A stretch of DNA of 64,000 bases from assembly GCF_905171765.1 (NCBI RefSeq), contig NC_053391.1, forward strand, positions 151,796,839-151,860,838. The letters are read 5' to 3'. The notes below the pieces were generated by a model. The model saw only the letters and a list, made by a program, of their open reading frames with translations, was not told the origin of the DNA and did not search any database. Of the stretch, positions 1 through 9,806 are shown piece by piece. Within the stretch, counting starts at the first letter, position 1; every line of letters begins with the position of its first letter. This DNA is from Bufo bufo (taxonomy: Eukaryota > Chordata > Amphibia > Anura > Bufonidae). A program made the position numbers and the translations under genes.

Positions 1-383
1 AACACATACACCCAGGTGGGCGACCACAGCAGTCCACAAAGGTCCAACAGGGATCCGGAGGGTAGCGTTCTGGACTAACTACCCGAGAATGCAGCAACAC
101 AGCTCCAGAAGGTCAGAATAGATGTCCAGGCAGGAAGCTCTATATCTGGCAACCAGAGAAGTGTGAGAGAGGAATTTAAGGAGGTTTGGGAGTGCTGAAC
201 AAGGAACAGCTGAGGAGAAGGAGCTACGGATCCCTGAGTGAGCCAAAAGGGTTTGCAAAGCAAACCCAGAAAGCTACCATAAGGAAAACAGCCCTATCTT
301 GAATAGAGCGTGCAGCCAACCGCTGCGACTTCCTGACCCCAGGTATAACGGAGTCAGGCGTGGTTCTCGATACCCTCGTGACA
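1..383 (-). repeat. 3' LTR of chromovirus A, partial
   Basis: The bases match 4905-5285 almost throughout, including the shared block that starts AACACATACACCCAGGTGGG. The LTR terminates at 383 with GTGACA on the plus strand, which is the TGTCAC start of the LTR on the coding strand. Its other end lies outside the window. Confidence 0.93.
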
Positions 384-402
384 GTACCCCCCTCTCTATG
401 AG
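384..402 (-). other. Polypurine tract of chromovirus A
   Basis: Immediately internal to the 3' LTR the coding strand reads AGAGAGGGGGGTAC, then the LTR start TGTCAC. A purine run in this place primes plus-strand DNA synthesis in LTR retrotransposons. The same tract occurs at 9807-9826 in copy B. Confidence 0.75.
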
Positions 403-431
403 GGGCCTCTGGACACTCAGGACCAGGTCTC

Positions 432-3380
432 TCAGCATGAGAGGCATGAAAAACCTGAACTAGCCTGTTCGGCGTTTACCTCAGACGCAGGAACCCACAT
501 TCTTTCCTCGGGACCGTAACCTCTCCAATGCACCAGATATTGAAGAGAGCGGCGGACCCGACGAGAATTAACAATTTTGCATATCTGAAATTCTAGATTA
601 CCATCCACGACAATAGGAGGTGGTGGCAGCAGTGACGGTTCTAGAGGTGGAACATATTTTTTGAGTAACGACTTATGAAAAACATTATGAATTTTAAAAG
701 TCTGAGGTAACTCCAGGCGAAAAGCCACGGGGTTGATGATGGCTACAATCTTGTAAGGGCCAATAAACCTAGGACCCAGTTTCCAAGAGGGAACCTTCAA
801 TTTAATATTCCTAGTAGACAACCACACATAGTCATTCACTCCTAGGTCCGGACCTGGCGACCGTCTCTTATCAGCCATGCATTTGTATTTACCTCCCATA
901 TTTTTCAAGTTAGCTTGCACCTTCTGCCATACCGATGAAAGAGATGACGAAAACCGTTCCTCTTCGGGAACCCCAGAAGACCCCCCCTCTTTGAAAGTAC
1001 AGAATTGGGGATGAAAACCATATGCACCAAGAAATGGTGACTTGCCAGTGGATTCCTGACGACGATTATTTATGGCAAACTCAGCTAACGGTAAATATGA
1101 TGACCACAACTCTTGGTTTTCAGACACAAAACATCTTAGATATGTCTCAAGGTTTTGGTTGGTACGCTCAGTCTGTCCATTCGACTGAGGATGGAAAGCT
1201 GAGGAAAAGGACAAGTGTACCCCCAAACGGGAACAAAAAGCTTTCCAAAATTTAGAAATAAACTGGGTACCCCGATCCGAAACAACATAGGAGGGGACCC
1301 CGTGAAGCTTCACGATTTCACTGACGAATACCTGAGCAAGAGTCTTAGCATTAGGTAGTGCGGGTAACGCAATGAAGTGTACCATTTTGCTAAACCTGTC
1401 CACTACTACAAAAATAACTGTTTTACCCGCAGAAAAAGGTAAGTCAGTGATAAAATCCATTGACAGATGTGTCCACGGTCTATTGGGAATGACGAGTGGT
1501 AATAGAGACCCTGCAGGACGTGTATGTGAAACTTTTGCGCGCGCACAGGTAGAACAAGAAGACACAAAATCCAATACATCCTGACGCAACCTTGGCCACC
1601 AAAAACGACAAGACAATAGCTCCAAGGTTGCTTTACTACCCGGGTGCCCAGCAAGTGCCGAATTATGATGTTCCTTTAATAATTCGAACCGTAGGTTCAA
1701 CGGTACAAACAATTTCTCTGAGGGGCAAGAGACCGGGGCGTCCCCCTGGGCCTCTAACACCCTCCCCTCCAAAACAGAGTGTACCGCAGAAACAACCACT
1801 CCTCTTTGAAGAATGGGCACCGGATCACTCACATTACCCCCTCCAGGGAAACAACGACATAGTGCATCAGCCTTGGTGTTCTTTGCGCCAGGACGATAGG
1901 TAATCACAAAGTTAAACCTGGTAAAAAATAGCGACCACCTAGCTTGTCTAGGGGTGAGACGCTTAGCTGATTCGAGGTACAGAAGATTTTTGTGGTCCGT
2001 AATCACAGTGACGGGGTGGACTGCCCCCTCTAAAAAGTGACGCCACTCCTCAAACGCAAGTTTAATAGCTAATAGTTCCCTATTACCAATATCGTAGTTC
2101 TTTTCTGCTGCAGATAGTTTTTTAGAAAAGAAAGCACAAGGACGCCATTTGCCAGGAGACGGACCCTGAGACAGCACCGCCCCCACTCCCACCTCTGACG
2201 CATCGACTTCAACAATAAAAGGCTGAGAGACATCAGGTTGGACTAGTACAGGTGCCGAGGTAAACCTCTCTTTTAGAGAGGAAAAAGCAACTTTAGCGGC
2301 GTCAGACCATTTAGAAAAATCAGTCCCCTTCCTAGTCATGTCAGTAAGCGGTTTTACAATAAGTAAATAATTTTTAATAAATTTCCTATAGAAATTTGCG
2401 AAGCCCAAGAACCATTGTAGTGCTTTGAGGTTCTCAGGAAGATCCCAATCTAAAATTGCCTGGACCTTCCTAGGATCCATACGGAAACCTGAAGCAGATA
2501 AAAAATAACCCAGGAACTGTATCTCCTGAACGGCGAAGACACATTTTTCAATTTTAGCATATAATTCATTCGTCCGTAGGACCTGCAGTACTTGTCTGAC
2601 ATGCACCTCATGTGTTTTCAGATCAGACGAATAAATTAAAATATCATCTAGGTATATTACCACAAACCTGCCGATTAGATGACTAAAAATGTAATTAACG
2701 AAATTTTGAAAGACGGCAGGAGCATTGGTCAGACCGAAAGGCATAACCAGATTTTCATAATGCCCCTCAGGGGTGTTAAACGTCTTCCACTCATCCCCCT
2801 CCTTAATACGAATCAGATTGTAGGCCCCCCTAAGATCAAGTTTGGAGAACCACCTAGCACCCGCAATCTGGTTAAACAGGTCAGGAATGAGAGGAAGAGG
2901 GTATGGGTCTCGGATGGTTATCCGATTTAATTCGCGAAAATCTAAGCAAGGACACAGGCCCCCATCTTTCTTTTTAACGAAGAAAAACCCTGCAGCCACG
3001 GGTGAAGAAGAGGGTCTGATGTGTCCCTTAGCCAAGCTCTCGGAGATATAATCTTTCATGGCTTGTCTCTCTGGACCCGAAAGATTATATAACCTGGTCT
3101 TGGGTAATTTTGCGCCGGGAAAAAGGTTAACCGGGCAATCATAAGGACGATGAGGTGGTAACTTCTGACAACCCTTTTCAGAAAAAACATCCTCAAAATC
3201 CGAAATAAATGTAGGTAGGGTAGTTATGGAGGCGACTAAGCAATTGCTATTTAAGCAATTTTCTCTGCACTGCTCACTCCACTCCAATATCTCCCTGGCC
3301 TGCCAATCCACTACTGGATTGTGCGCTACCAACCAGGGAAGACCCAGCACTACCGGAGTGTGGAAGCCCCTCCAGAACAT
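432..3380 (-). CDS. Chromovirus A pol polyprotein (protease tail, RT, RNase H, integrase, chromodomain)
   Basis: A 982-codon open frame. The first 30 residues are the C-terminal tail of the aspartic protease (VVLGLPWL, NPVVDW). RT follows, with LDLRGAYN (Asp182) and YLDD (243-246). RNase H carries Asp393, Glu435, Asp462 and Asp505. Integrase has an HHCC zinc site (His571/572, His579, Cys609, Cys612) and a DD35E core of Asp642, Asp702 and Glu738. A chromodomain lies at about 930-970 (YLVHWRGYGPEERMWVP) and probably steers integration to modified chromatin. The frame starts inside protease, one base shifted from gag, so Met1 is not a natural start. Compared with copy B, one Ala codon is missing at WKT-FNT in RT, and one extra base near 462 diverts the frame after EVNA, so the natural C-terminus is lost. 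Confidence 0.93.
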   Translation of the reverse strand: MFWRGFHTPVVLGLPWLVAHNPVVDWQAREILEWSEQCRENCLNSNCLVASITTLPTFISDFEDVFSEKGCQKLPPHRPYDCPVNLFPGAKLPKTRLYNLSGPERQAMKDYISESLAKGHIRPSSSPVAAGFFFVKKKDGGLCPCLDFRELNRITIRDPYPLPLIPDLFNQIAGARWFSKLDLRGAYNLIRIKEGDEWKTFNTPEGHYENLVMPFGLTNAPAVFQNFVNYIFSHLIGRFVVIYLDDILIYSSDLKTHEVHVRQVLQVLRTNELYAKIEKCVFAVQEIQFLGYFLSASGFRMDPRKVQAILDWDLPENLKALQWFLGFANFYRKFIKNYLLIVKPLTDMTRKGTDFSKWSDAAKVAFSSLKERFTSAPVLVQPDVSQPFIVEVDASEVGVGAVLSQGPSPGKWRPCAFFSKKLSAAEKNYDIGNRELLAIKLAFEEWRHFLEGAVHPVTVITDHKNLLYLESAKRLTPRQARWSLFFTRFNFVITYRPGAKNTKADALCRCFPGGGNVSDPVPILQRGVVVSAVHSVLEGRVLEAQGDAPVSCPSEKLFVPLNLRFELLKEHHNSALAGHPGSKATLELLSCRFWWPRLRQDVLDFVSSCSTCARAKVSHTRPAGSLLPLVIPNRPWTHLSMDFITDLPFSAGKTVIFVVVDRFSKMVHFIALPALPNAKTLAQVFVSEIVKLHGVPSYVVSDRGTQFISKFWKAFCSRLGVHLSFSSAFHPQSNGQTERTNQNLETYLRCFVSENQELWSSYLPLAEFAINNRRQESTGKSPFLGAYGFHPQFCTFKEGGSSGVPEEERFSSSLSSVWQKVQANLKNMGGKYKCMADKRRSPGPDLGVNDYVWLSTRNIKLKVPSWKLGPRFIGPYKIVAIINPVAFRLELPQTFKIHNVFHKSLLKKYVPPLEPSLLPPPPIVVDGNLEFQICKIVNSRRVRRSLQYLVHWRGYGPEERMWVPASEVNAEQASSGFSCLSC

Positions 3381-4557
3381 AACCTGAAAGCATCTCGTTA
3401 TGGTGGTCCCCTACCCGAAGGTGTAAATTATGAACAATGTGGGTGAGGTTTCTCTGAGACAGGGGAGCAGAATCAATAGCGAATATGGGAATGGGTCTCT
3501 GTAACGTACAGAAAGACAAACCCAAAGTGCGGGCAAAATGGGCATCTATCAAATTTACCCCTGCTCCACTGTCTAGAAAGAAAGAAATAGTCTCCGTCTT
3601 ATCACCAAAAATAATAACTGCTGGCAACACAAATTGCGATGTACGTATGGAGGAAACGTATACCCCCCGGCTGACATCCTCCACACAGCCTGGGGTTAGT
3701 TGTTTTTCCGACGGTCTTTTGTTTCTGAGGAAAGAAGGATAGACATTAATGAAATGACCCCTCTCCCCACAAAAAAAACAAACCCCACGCCTACGGCGAG
3801 CCTCAGGAGGACGGACCTGACGAGTAGTTCCTCCTAGCTGCATAGGCTCGTCTAAGTCCGTACAGACTAACTGCTGCTTGGGAGGGGTTACCAATTGCTC
3901 CGGTTTTTTCAACCTGTCCCTAAGGCGTCTCTCTATACGGATAGAAAGGGACATAACCGCATCAAGGGAAAAGGGGGTCTCATATAATGCAAGCGCATCC
4001 TTAACCCTTTCGGATATCCCAGAGCAGATCTGACTCCTGAGAGCCGGGTTGTTCCATTGGGTATCCGTAGCCCACCTACGAAATTCAGAGCAATACTCCT
4101 CTACCGGCCGCTCTCCTTGTAAGAGTCTCCGTAATCTTGATTCAGCCAGTGCGACTCGGTCAGGGTCGTCATATATGAGACCCAAGGCCCCGAAAAACTC
4201 ATCCACTGACCGAAGAGCCTGGGAATCAGTAGGTAAAGAGAACGCCCAGGACTGTGGGTCCCCCTGCAGCAGGGAAATAACAACCCCCACCCGCTGTTCT
4301 TCATTACCAGAGGAGTAAGGGCGCAGTTTAAAATATAACTTACAGGCCTCACGGAATGTCAAAAACTTGTCCCTTCCCCCAGAAAATCTGTCAGGGAGAG
4401 GAACCTTGGGTTCCGCAACAACCTGGTTACCAGTAGCAACCGCTGGGCTTGCGGTCAGTTGCAATCGCTGCTGTTGCTGGAGTACCGACGGCTTCAATCC
4501 TGCCACCTCCAAAGACAGGCCATGAGATTGTTTGGACAGAGCAGCAATTTGAACCAT
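3274..4557 (-). CDS. Chromovirus A gag-protease
   Basis: A 427-codon frame starting 77 bp inside the 5' LTR. Residues about 50-220 resemble the Ty3/gypsy gag capsid region (PLPDRFSGG, FLTFREACKLYF, RPVEEYCSEFRRWA). A CCHC-type knuckle follows at C260, C263, H268, but the fourth ligand is Tyr273; copy B keeps Cys there, so this copy probably has a weakened RNA-binding knuckle. An aspartic protease active site, DSGAG, starts at Asp329. From about residue 399 the frame leaves the protease reading, and the rest of protease continues in the pol frame one base further along, overlapping it by 107 bp. Copy B has the same offset, so it predates the two insertions. Confidence 0.9.
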   Translation of the reverse strand: MVQIAALSKQSHGLSLEVAGLKPSVLQQQQRLQLTASPAVATGNQVVAEPKVPLPDRFSGGRDKFLTFREACKLYFKLRPYSSGNEEQRVGVVISLLQGDPQSWAFSLPTDSQALRSVDEFFGALGLIYDDPDRVALAESRLRRLLQGERPVEEYCSEFRRWATDTQWNNPALRSQICSGISERVKDALALYETPFSLDAVMSLSIRIERRLRDRLKKPEQLVTPPKQQLVCTDLDEPMQLGGTTRQVRPPEARRRRGVCFFCGERGHFINVYPSFLRNKRPSEKQLTPGCVEDVSRGVYVSSIRTSQFVLPAVIIFGDKTETISFFLDSGAGVNLIDAHFARTLGLSFCTLQRPIPIFAIDSAPLSQRNLTHIVHNLHLRVGDHHNEMLSGYVLEGLPHSGSAGSSLVGSAQSSSGLAGQGDIGVE

Positions 4558-4608
4558 ACTGGATTCTAAGTAGGTAAAAATTTTTTTTTTTTTTTTTTTT
4601 TTTTTACC

Positions 4609-4626
4609 TACACAAAATAAGGGCCA
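4609..4626 (-). other. Candidate primer-binding site, chromovirus A
   Basis: On the coding strand, 7 bases after the LTR end, the sequence reads TGGCCCTTATTTTGTG, starting with the TGG expected to pair with a tRNA 3' CCA. The same sequence sits at the same offset in copy B (about 23271-23288). I cannot name the tRNA from the sequence. Confidence 0.4.
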
Positions 4627-4633
4627 GATATAA

Positions 4634-5285
4634 TGTAATGACCGGCGTCATGCACAGGGAGGAAAAAAGGGAAAGCCCTGCCCAAGGGAGAGGGAAAGGT
4701 GGTGACCCCTAACTCACTATGCGGCTGGCACCTGACTGCCCTGACGTCCCTAGACGGGTTCCTCACCTGTGCGGCGATCACGTGCCTAAACCCTGGCTTT
4801 CCCTAAAATGAGCCCTGGATAGTGAACTGGCCGGTGGGATCGCTAGTCCGCACCACTGTCACTAAGAGGGAAACACCAGGGAGAGGACAGACAAAACAGA
4901 CAAATACATACACCCAGGTGGGCGACCACAGCAGTCCACAAAGGTCCAACAGGGATCCGGAGGGTAGCGTTCTGGACCAACTACCAGAGAACGCAGCAAC
5001 ACAGCTCAAGAAGGTCAGAATAGATGTCCAGGCAGGAAGCTCTATATCTGGCAACCAGAGAAGTGTGAGAGAGGAATTTAAGGAGGTTTGGGAGTGCTGA
5101 ACAAGGAACAGCTGAGGAGAAGGAGCTACGGATCCCTGAGTGAGCCAAAAGGGTTTGCAAAGCAAACCCAGTAAGCTACCATAAGGAAAACAGCCCTATC
5201 TTAAATAGAGCGTGCAGCCAACCGCTGCGACTTCCTGACCCCGGGTATAACGGAGTCAGGCGTGGTTCTCGATACCCTCGTGACA
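4634..5285 (-). repeat. 5' LTR of chromovirus A
   Basis: A 652-bp LTR running from TGTAATGACC to CTCGTGACA on the plus strand. It matches the LTRs of copy B (632 and 651 bp) and the partial LTR at 1-383. Short open frames across it recur in every LTR copy and are not genes. Confidence 0.93.
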
Positions 5286-5753
5286 AAGAGGCAGTGGTGT
5301 GGCAAAGGGGAGAAGTCAGCCCACACCAAACAGGCCCGCAACCGTTACACGGAGCACCCACATGCGTAAATCTCCCTTGACAAGGGGTAGGTTTTGGGCT
5401 TTCTTTGTCGGTCTGTAAAAGTGGCGTACAACATGGTTCCCAGCAGCGATATTGGAGTCTAAGATGCATCCAGACATGGTCCCCCTGCTGTTCCTGATCG
5501 ATTTCAGAGGTGTTTCCATCACTTTGCCATTTTCCTATGAACCAGGCACCCTCCCCTTTTCCGAGCAGGGGGTGCCTGGTTGTCTCCCATTGACTTCCAT
5601 GATACTCAGGTGCTCGGCCGAGCGCACGAATATCGCTATGTGTTCGAATCGAGTACCCTAACACTGGTGCACTGGTGCTCGCTCATCACTAATAGAAATG
5701 TGTTCGGGCCGAACACCCGAACACCCAAATACTTTGGTGCTCGATCATCACTA
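5286..5753 (-). mobile_element. Non-autonomous hAT-related fragment
   Basis: Read on the minus strand, the sequence from 5753 starts TAGTGATGATCGAGCACC, a hAT-like terminus, and then matches the element that starts at 57050, including the stretch around 5400-5530. A second similar terminus (TCGCTCATCACTA) lies at 5680-5692, so two related ends are stacked. The left side is cut by chromovirus A, which appears to have inserted into it. Confidence 0.6.
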
Positions 5754-6490
5754 ATTTTCACGCATCACTTGTGCGTTTCGTGAAAATCGCAGCATGTTCT
5801 ATATTCTGCGTTTTTTACTCAATGCAGGCCCCATAGAAATGAATGGGGCTGCGTGAAAATCGCATAGCATCCGCAAGCAAGTGCGGATGCAATGCGATTT
5901 TCATGCATGGTTGCTAGGAGATGATGTTAGTAAATTGATTAAAGTCAATTTACTGTATTATTTTCCATTATAACATGGTTATAAAGGAAAATATTAGCAT
6001 TCTCAATACAGAATGCTTAGTAAAATGTTGCTTGAGGGGTTAAAAAAAATAAATAAAAATAACTCACCTCATCCACTTGATTGCGCAGCCAGCATCGTCT
6101 TCTTTCTTCTTATTTGAGGACATGGTTTCCCTTATAACCATGTTATAAGGGAAAATAATAACATGTATACAACACCGAACCCAAGCCCAAACTTCAGTGA
6201 AGAAGTTTGCGACTGGATACCACATTCAGTTTTTTATCATGCGCGTGCAAAACACATTGCACCGGCGCGATAAAAACTGAACAACGCAATGCAATCGCAG
6301 TAAAAACTGACTGAAATTGTGTGCACACTCGTGCGGGTTTCCCGTAATGCACCCGGGATGCATCAGGAGCAAATCCTGGATGCCCGTCTGAAAGAGGCCA
6401 TACAGTAATTTGCTCATATGACCCTTAGAGGAAGTGGATGGAAGGCTTGCCTTAATCGGCTCACATGCTGACCTACAGCCTGAATGAGCC
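5754..6490. repeat. Palindromic MITE-like sequence
   Basis: Two composite foldback patterns. Around 5755-5910, arms rich in GTGAAAATCGCA flank a short block, CCCCATAGAAATGAATGGGG. Around 5965-6160, segments containing TTATAACCATG(T)TATAAGGG face each other. No coding capacity is seen. The superfamily is unresolved, as clean termini and target duplications were not found. Confidence 0.5.
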
Positions 6491-6822
6491 AATCAGTGAG
6501 GCAGCAAGCAGGGAGGTGCCCGAGAAAAAAGAGCACAATGTAATTTTGTTAAGAACAAAAGAATTGAGATTGGGCACTCAAACTACGGACTAGGCAGAAC
6601 GGAATTTATTATGAGGTCAATAAAATATAAAATGTTACAATAAAATACAAACATAAACAGTCCTAGTATTGATGGACAAATAGCATGTATATTGCATTTA
6701 AAATCCTAGTATGCTAGGCAAAATGTATATCAAGACCTGCAACATGTACAATCCTAAAGTTGCAGGAAATGTAGATCACAATGTGTGTACTAAGACCTGC
6801 AACAGTATAGCAATAGGACTGA

Positions 6823-6992
6823 AACTTGCAGCAATGTGAAGACTAAGTTGCTTGAGACATCCAAAAAGTCAGTGAGGACCAATCTTAGTGAATGCTAACA
6901 CAATGCTAACTTGCAGCAATGTGAAGACTAGGTTGCTTGAGACATCCAAAAAATCAGTGAGGACCAATCTTAGTGAATGCTAACACAATGTC
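6823..6992. repeat. 85-bp tandem duplication
   Basis: Two adjacent copies containing CTTGCAGCAATGTGAAGACTA start near 6824 and 6909, and differ at only a few bases. The duplication lies in the 3' region of the Penelope-like element. Confidence 0.75.
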
Positions 6993-7450
6993 TCTAGTCA
7001 TGGAACTCAGCAGTAGTATATTATGGCCCAATGTCTCTGGTAACATGTGCAAAGCTAAACAGCCTCAAAGGAATTCCTTCTGGATGAAATCCCGCATGGA
7101 TAAAATAGCCAGCCTATATGTAGGTAGATATAAGAGGGAGTATAACAACTTACGTACCGATATCTTCCTGTGCGGCGTCCAGCATCAACGGTACAGTGGA
7201 CTGACCTCTATGTCTGTATATTAGATATTGGAAGCTGCCCTCCTCTCCGCCAAAAGTTCAGCAGTTTCACTTGTCAGTGGTGGCGGGGGAGCAGACTACA
7301 ATCACTGTTCAGCTGGTCAATTTGCATGCACCAGTCTCACGATATTTTGCAGTGTTGGTTTCGGCTATATTGCCGCTCCAGCTGGAAAATTTCTTCAAAC
7401 AAATTCCATCGACTGTGTACAGCTTGGCAATTCCTACAGCATATATTTCC

Positions 7451-7490
7451 ACGCCAAACACATTTCGAAATGACTAGTTTCTTCCTCAGT
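7451..7490 (-). ncRNA. Candidate degenerate hammerhead ribozyme motif, Penelope 1
   Basis: On the minus strand, CTGAGGA (7489-7483) is followed by a short potential stem GAAA/TTTC around a 7-base loop, and then GAAA (7466-7463). This resembles the hammerhead core CUGANGA-stem-GAAA. Penelope-like elements are known to carry hammerhead motifs in their terminal repeats. No cleavage site or stems I and III were established, so activity is doubtful. Confidence 0.35.
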
Positions 7491-7559
7491 GGCTAAAATA
7501 TGCTGTTTCTCGTGATACTTTTATAGAGCACCATCTTGGAATATTAGTAAATCCTGGGT

Positions 7560-8370
7560 TGGAATTTTTCATTGCATCATCCAACAATTTCATTCACAGT
7601 AGCACTAAAAGTGTCTATGTGCAGTTTATTTGCGATTTTTCGTATTGCGATTTTTTTATACTGCAATATTTCTTTACGATTTTTCTTCATATGCGATTTT
7701 TATTACAATGATTTTTCTTTATACAGTCCAATTTTGTTGCATTTTCCTATGTACATACTGTTGCGAATCTTTTTTATTTTATTTGATCTTATGTAAAATT
7801 GCATTCTCAGAAAAACCATGCGATTTTTTTTGCATATTTTTCTATTACACTTTTTATCTATACGATTTTGTTGTATCTTTTTCGTTTTTTCTTAGAACAT
7901 ATTTGAGCTGTCTCTATAGGGCACATCAGATTACATCCCTGACTACGTCATATATATGTATGTGCGATTTTCTTGCCTTTTTTCTATGCCTGTTTTTCCC
8001 ATATATGCAATTATACTGCTTTTACATTTTTGAGAGATAGTATATAAAATCTCTCAAACTATAAAATCATACAATCAATCATATACAATCATATAAAAAC
8101 ATATAAAAAATATATAAAAAATATAAAAGAAAAAATGGCAGAAAAATTATTTTGAGATCTTTGCAGGGGTATGTATGTTTAATATGGGAGGGGCCTTCAC
8201 CCAAGGGGGATCGGAGATTAAAATAATACACGGGTGTCCCATTGGGTCAAGGCGCCCCCCACCTACAGAAAACCAGAGAATTTAAACTCTGCATTTAAAC
8301 CCCTCGGATGTATGGTATTAAAATCAAAAATCCGTCTAGATTCCTGACGGGACATTTTTGCTACATGATT
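7560..8370 (-). other. AT-rich 3' non-coding region of Penelope 1
   Basis: Strongly AT-rich sequence with repeated TGCGATTTTT-like runs, lying downstream of the GIY-YIG fragment in the element's orientation. The open frames across it are low-complexity Phe/Ile/Tyr stretches and show no family features. Confidence 0.5.
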
Positions 8371-8379
8371 TCTGCCCCT

Positions 8380-8601
8380 TCAATCCCTCTCGACCTTTTT
8401 AAAGGCCGCAATGGACATTCCTAAAGTATCTTGGGCATGAAACGTCTTAAAATGTCTTGATAAAGGGTGTTTCTCATAGCCCTTCTTTAAATTAGCCATA
8501 TGCTCCGAGATTCTCTTCTTTAGCGTTCGTTTAGTCCTACCAATATACAGTACTACTTGCCACAAGGGCATTGAATTATGTACAGTACATTGGTAGAACA
8601 A
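8380..8601 (-). pseudogene. GIY-YIG endonuclease fragment of Penelope 1
   Basis: A 73-codon frame with VLYIGRTKRTLKKRISEH, matching the GIY-YIG nuclease signature (Y-I-G, then Arg and a basic helix) that ends most Penelope-like polyproteins and makes the target nick. The sequence before Tyr-Ile-Gly (CTVHNSMPLWQVV) does not fit the family's Cys-containing lead-in, and the link to the upstream part is out of frame, so this copy is broken. It ends naturally at FKKVERD, close to the expected C-terminus. Confidence 0.82.
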
Positions 8602-8735
8602 CAGGTGAGTGGATCGCTGATTGTGAATTTAAAATCATTTTGTGTAGAATTAATCACCGATGTTTTCCCATCAAATGAGGTATTGGTGCAATTAGAGCAC
8701 CTCCCACATCGGTAGAATCCTTTTAGGCCTCTCCA

Positions 8736-9174
8736 TTATTGTATTATTCCTATTTTTTTATTTTTGTTCCTAATTGTTGGTGCTATCTTTGAACTTAAAT
8801 TTGATGCTTTCGTATATACGAATTTAGGACTATCGGCCAACAGGGAGCGTATCATTTTATCGTTTTTAATATGAAACCAATATTTTTTAATAATTTTTTC
8901 AATTTTTTTATGGTTAGTACTATATGGCAGAACAATGTATGGAGTGTCATCTCCATTCACTTTATTGTCCACAATCTGTGCTTCTTCCAGAGTATCAAAG
9001 AAGGTTTGTCTATTCATCAGTATGACCTTCTCAAGTGATTGGTCAACGGCCTGTATGGGATAATTTTTACTGAGGAATTGTTCCTCCATCGTATTGGCTT
9101 CTTCCCTAAAAGTCTCGTCCTTCGTGCAATTTCTTTTTAACCTCCTAAACTGTCCTAATGGAATGTTCAGTAGC
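8736..9174 (-). pseudogene. Post-RT linker of Penelope 1 polyprotein (3' side of the chromovirus B insertion)
   Basis: The open frame from about 9174 contains residues of the region between RT and GIY-YIG: MEEQFLSKNYP, then PYSTNHKKIEKIIKKYW and a SPKFVYTKASNL-like motif. These fit the conserved Penelope sequence before the endonuclease. Upstream codons continue to the chromovirus insertion at 9174, where they match in frame with the RT side at 23952. The frame is lost after IGIIQ at 8736, before the nuclease. The Met at 9089 is internal, not a start. Confidence 0.75.
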
Positions 9175-9806
9175 TGTAATGACAGACGTCACGCACAGGG
9201 AGGATAAAAGGGAAAGCCCTGCCCAAGGGAGAGGGAAAGGTGGTGACCCCTAACTCACCTTGCGGCTGGCACCTGACTGCCCTGACGTCCCTAGACGGGT
9301 TCCTCACCCGTGCGGCGATCACGTGCCTAAACCCTGGCTTTCCCTAAAATGAGCCCTAGATAGTGAACGGGCCGGTGGAATCGCTAGTCCGCACCACTAT
9401 CACTAAGAGGGAAACACCAGGGAGAGGACAGACAAAACAGACAAACACATACACCCAGGTGGGCGATCACAATAGACCACAAAGGTCCAACAGGGATCCG
9501 GAGGGTAGCGTTCTGGACAAACTACCAGAGAACGCAGCAACACAGCTCCAGAAGGTCAGAATAGATGTCCAGGCAGGAAGTTCTATCTCTGGCAACCAGA
9601 GAAGTGGGAGAGAGGAATATAAGGAGGTTTGGGAGTGCTGGACAAGGAACAGCTGAGGAGAAGGAGCTACGGATCCCTGAGTGAGCCAAAAGGGTTTGCA
9701 AAGCAGGAAAACAGCCCTATCTTAAATAGAGCGTGCAGCCAACCGCTGCGACTTCCTGACCCCGGGTATAACGGAGTCAGGCGTGGTTCTCGATACCCTC
9801 GTGACA
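9175..9806 (-). repeat. 3' LTR of chromovirus B
   Basis: A 632-bp LTR from TGTAATGACA to CTCGTGACA. Relative to its partner at 23296-23946 it lacks about 20 bp near 9704 (the AAACCCAGAAAGCTACCAT segment) and has scattered substitutions, so the two LTRs have diverged since insertion. Confidence 0.93.

Larger units (their letters stand above)
1..5285 (-). mobile_element. Ty3/gypsy chromovirus, copy A (3' LTR cut by window edge)
   Basis: A minus-strand LTR retrotransposon. In coding order it has a 5' LTR (5285-4634), a leader with an oligo-T/A run, a gag-protease frame, a pol frame ending in a chromodomain, a purine-rich tract and a partial 3' LTR that continues left of base 1. The LTRs begin TGTCACGAGG and end TCATTACA on the coding strand. 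The domain order protease, RT, RNase H, integrase, chromodomain defines the chromovirus branch of Ty3/gypsy (Metaviridae). The candidate right-hand target duplication is AAGAG at 5286-5290, but its partner lies outside the window. The copy is nearly intact; the visible faults are a changed zinc-knuckle residue, a one-codon loss in RT and a frameshift after the chromodomain. Confidence 0.95.

Noticed and set aside
4822..5165. Frames of 92-120 codons in the LTR, repeated at 75-263, 9363-9656 and 23484-23753
   Set aside because: Frames inside chromovirus LTRs, not conserved in start or stop between copies.
7572..8040. Hydrophobic frames rich in Phe, Ile and Tyr that look like membrane proteins
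   Set aside because: AT-rich, T-run-driven low complexity in the Penelope 3' region.
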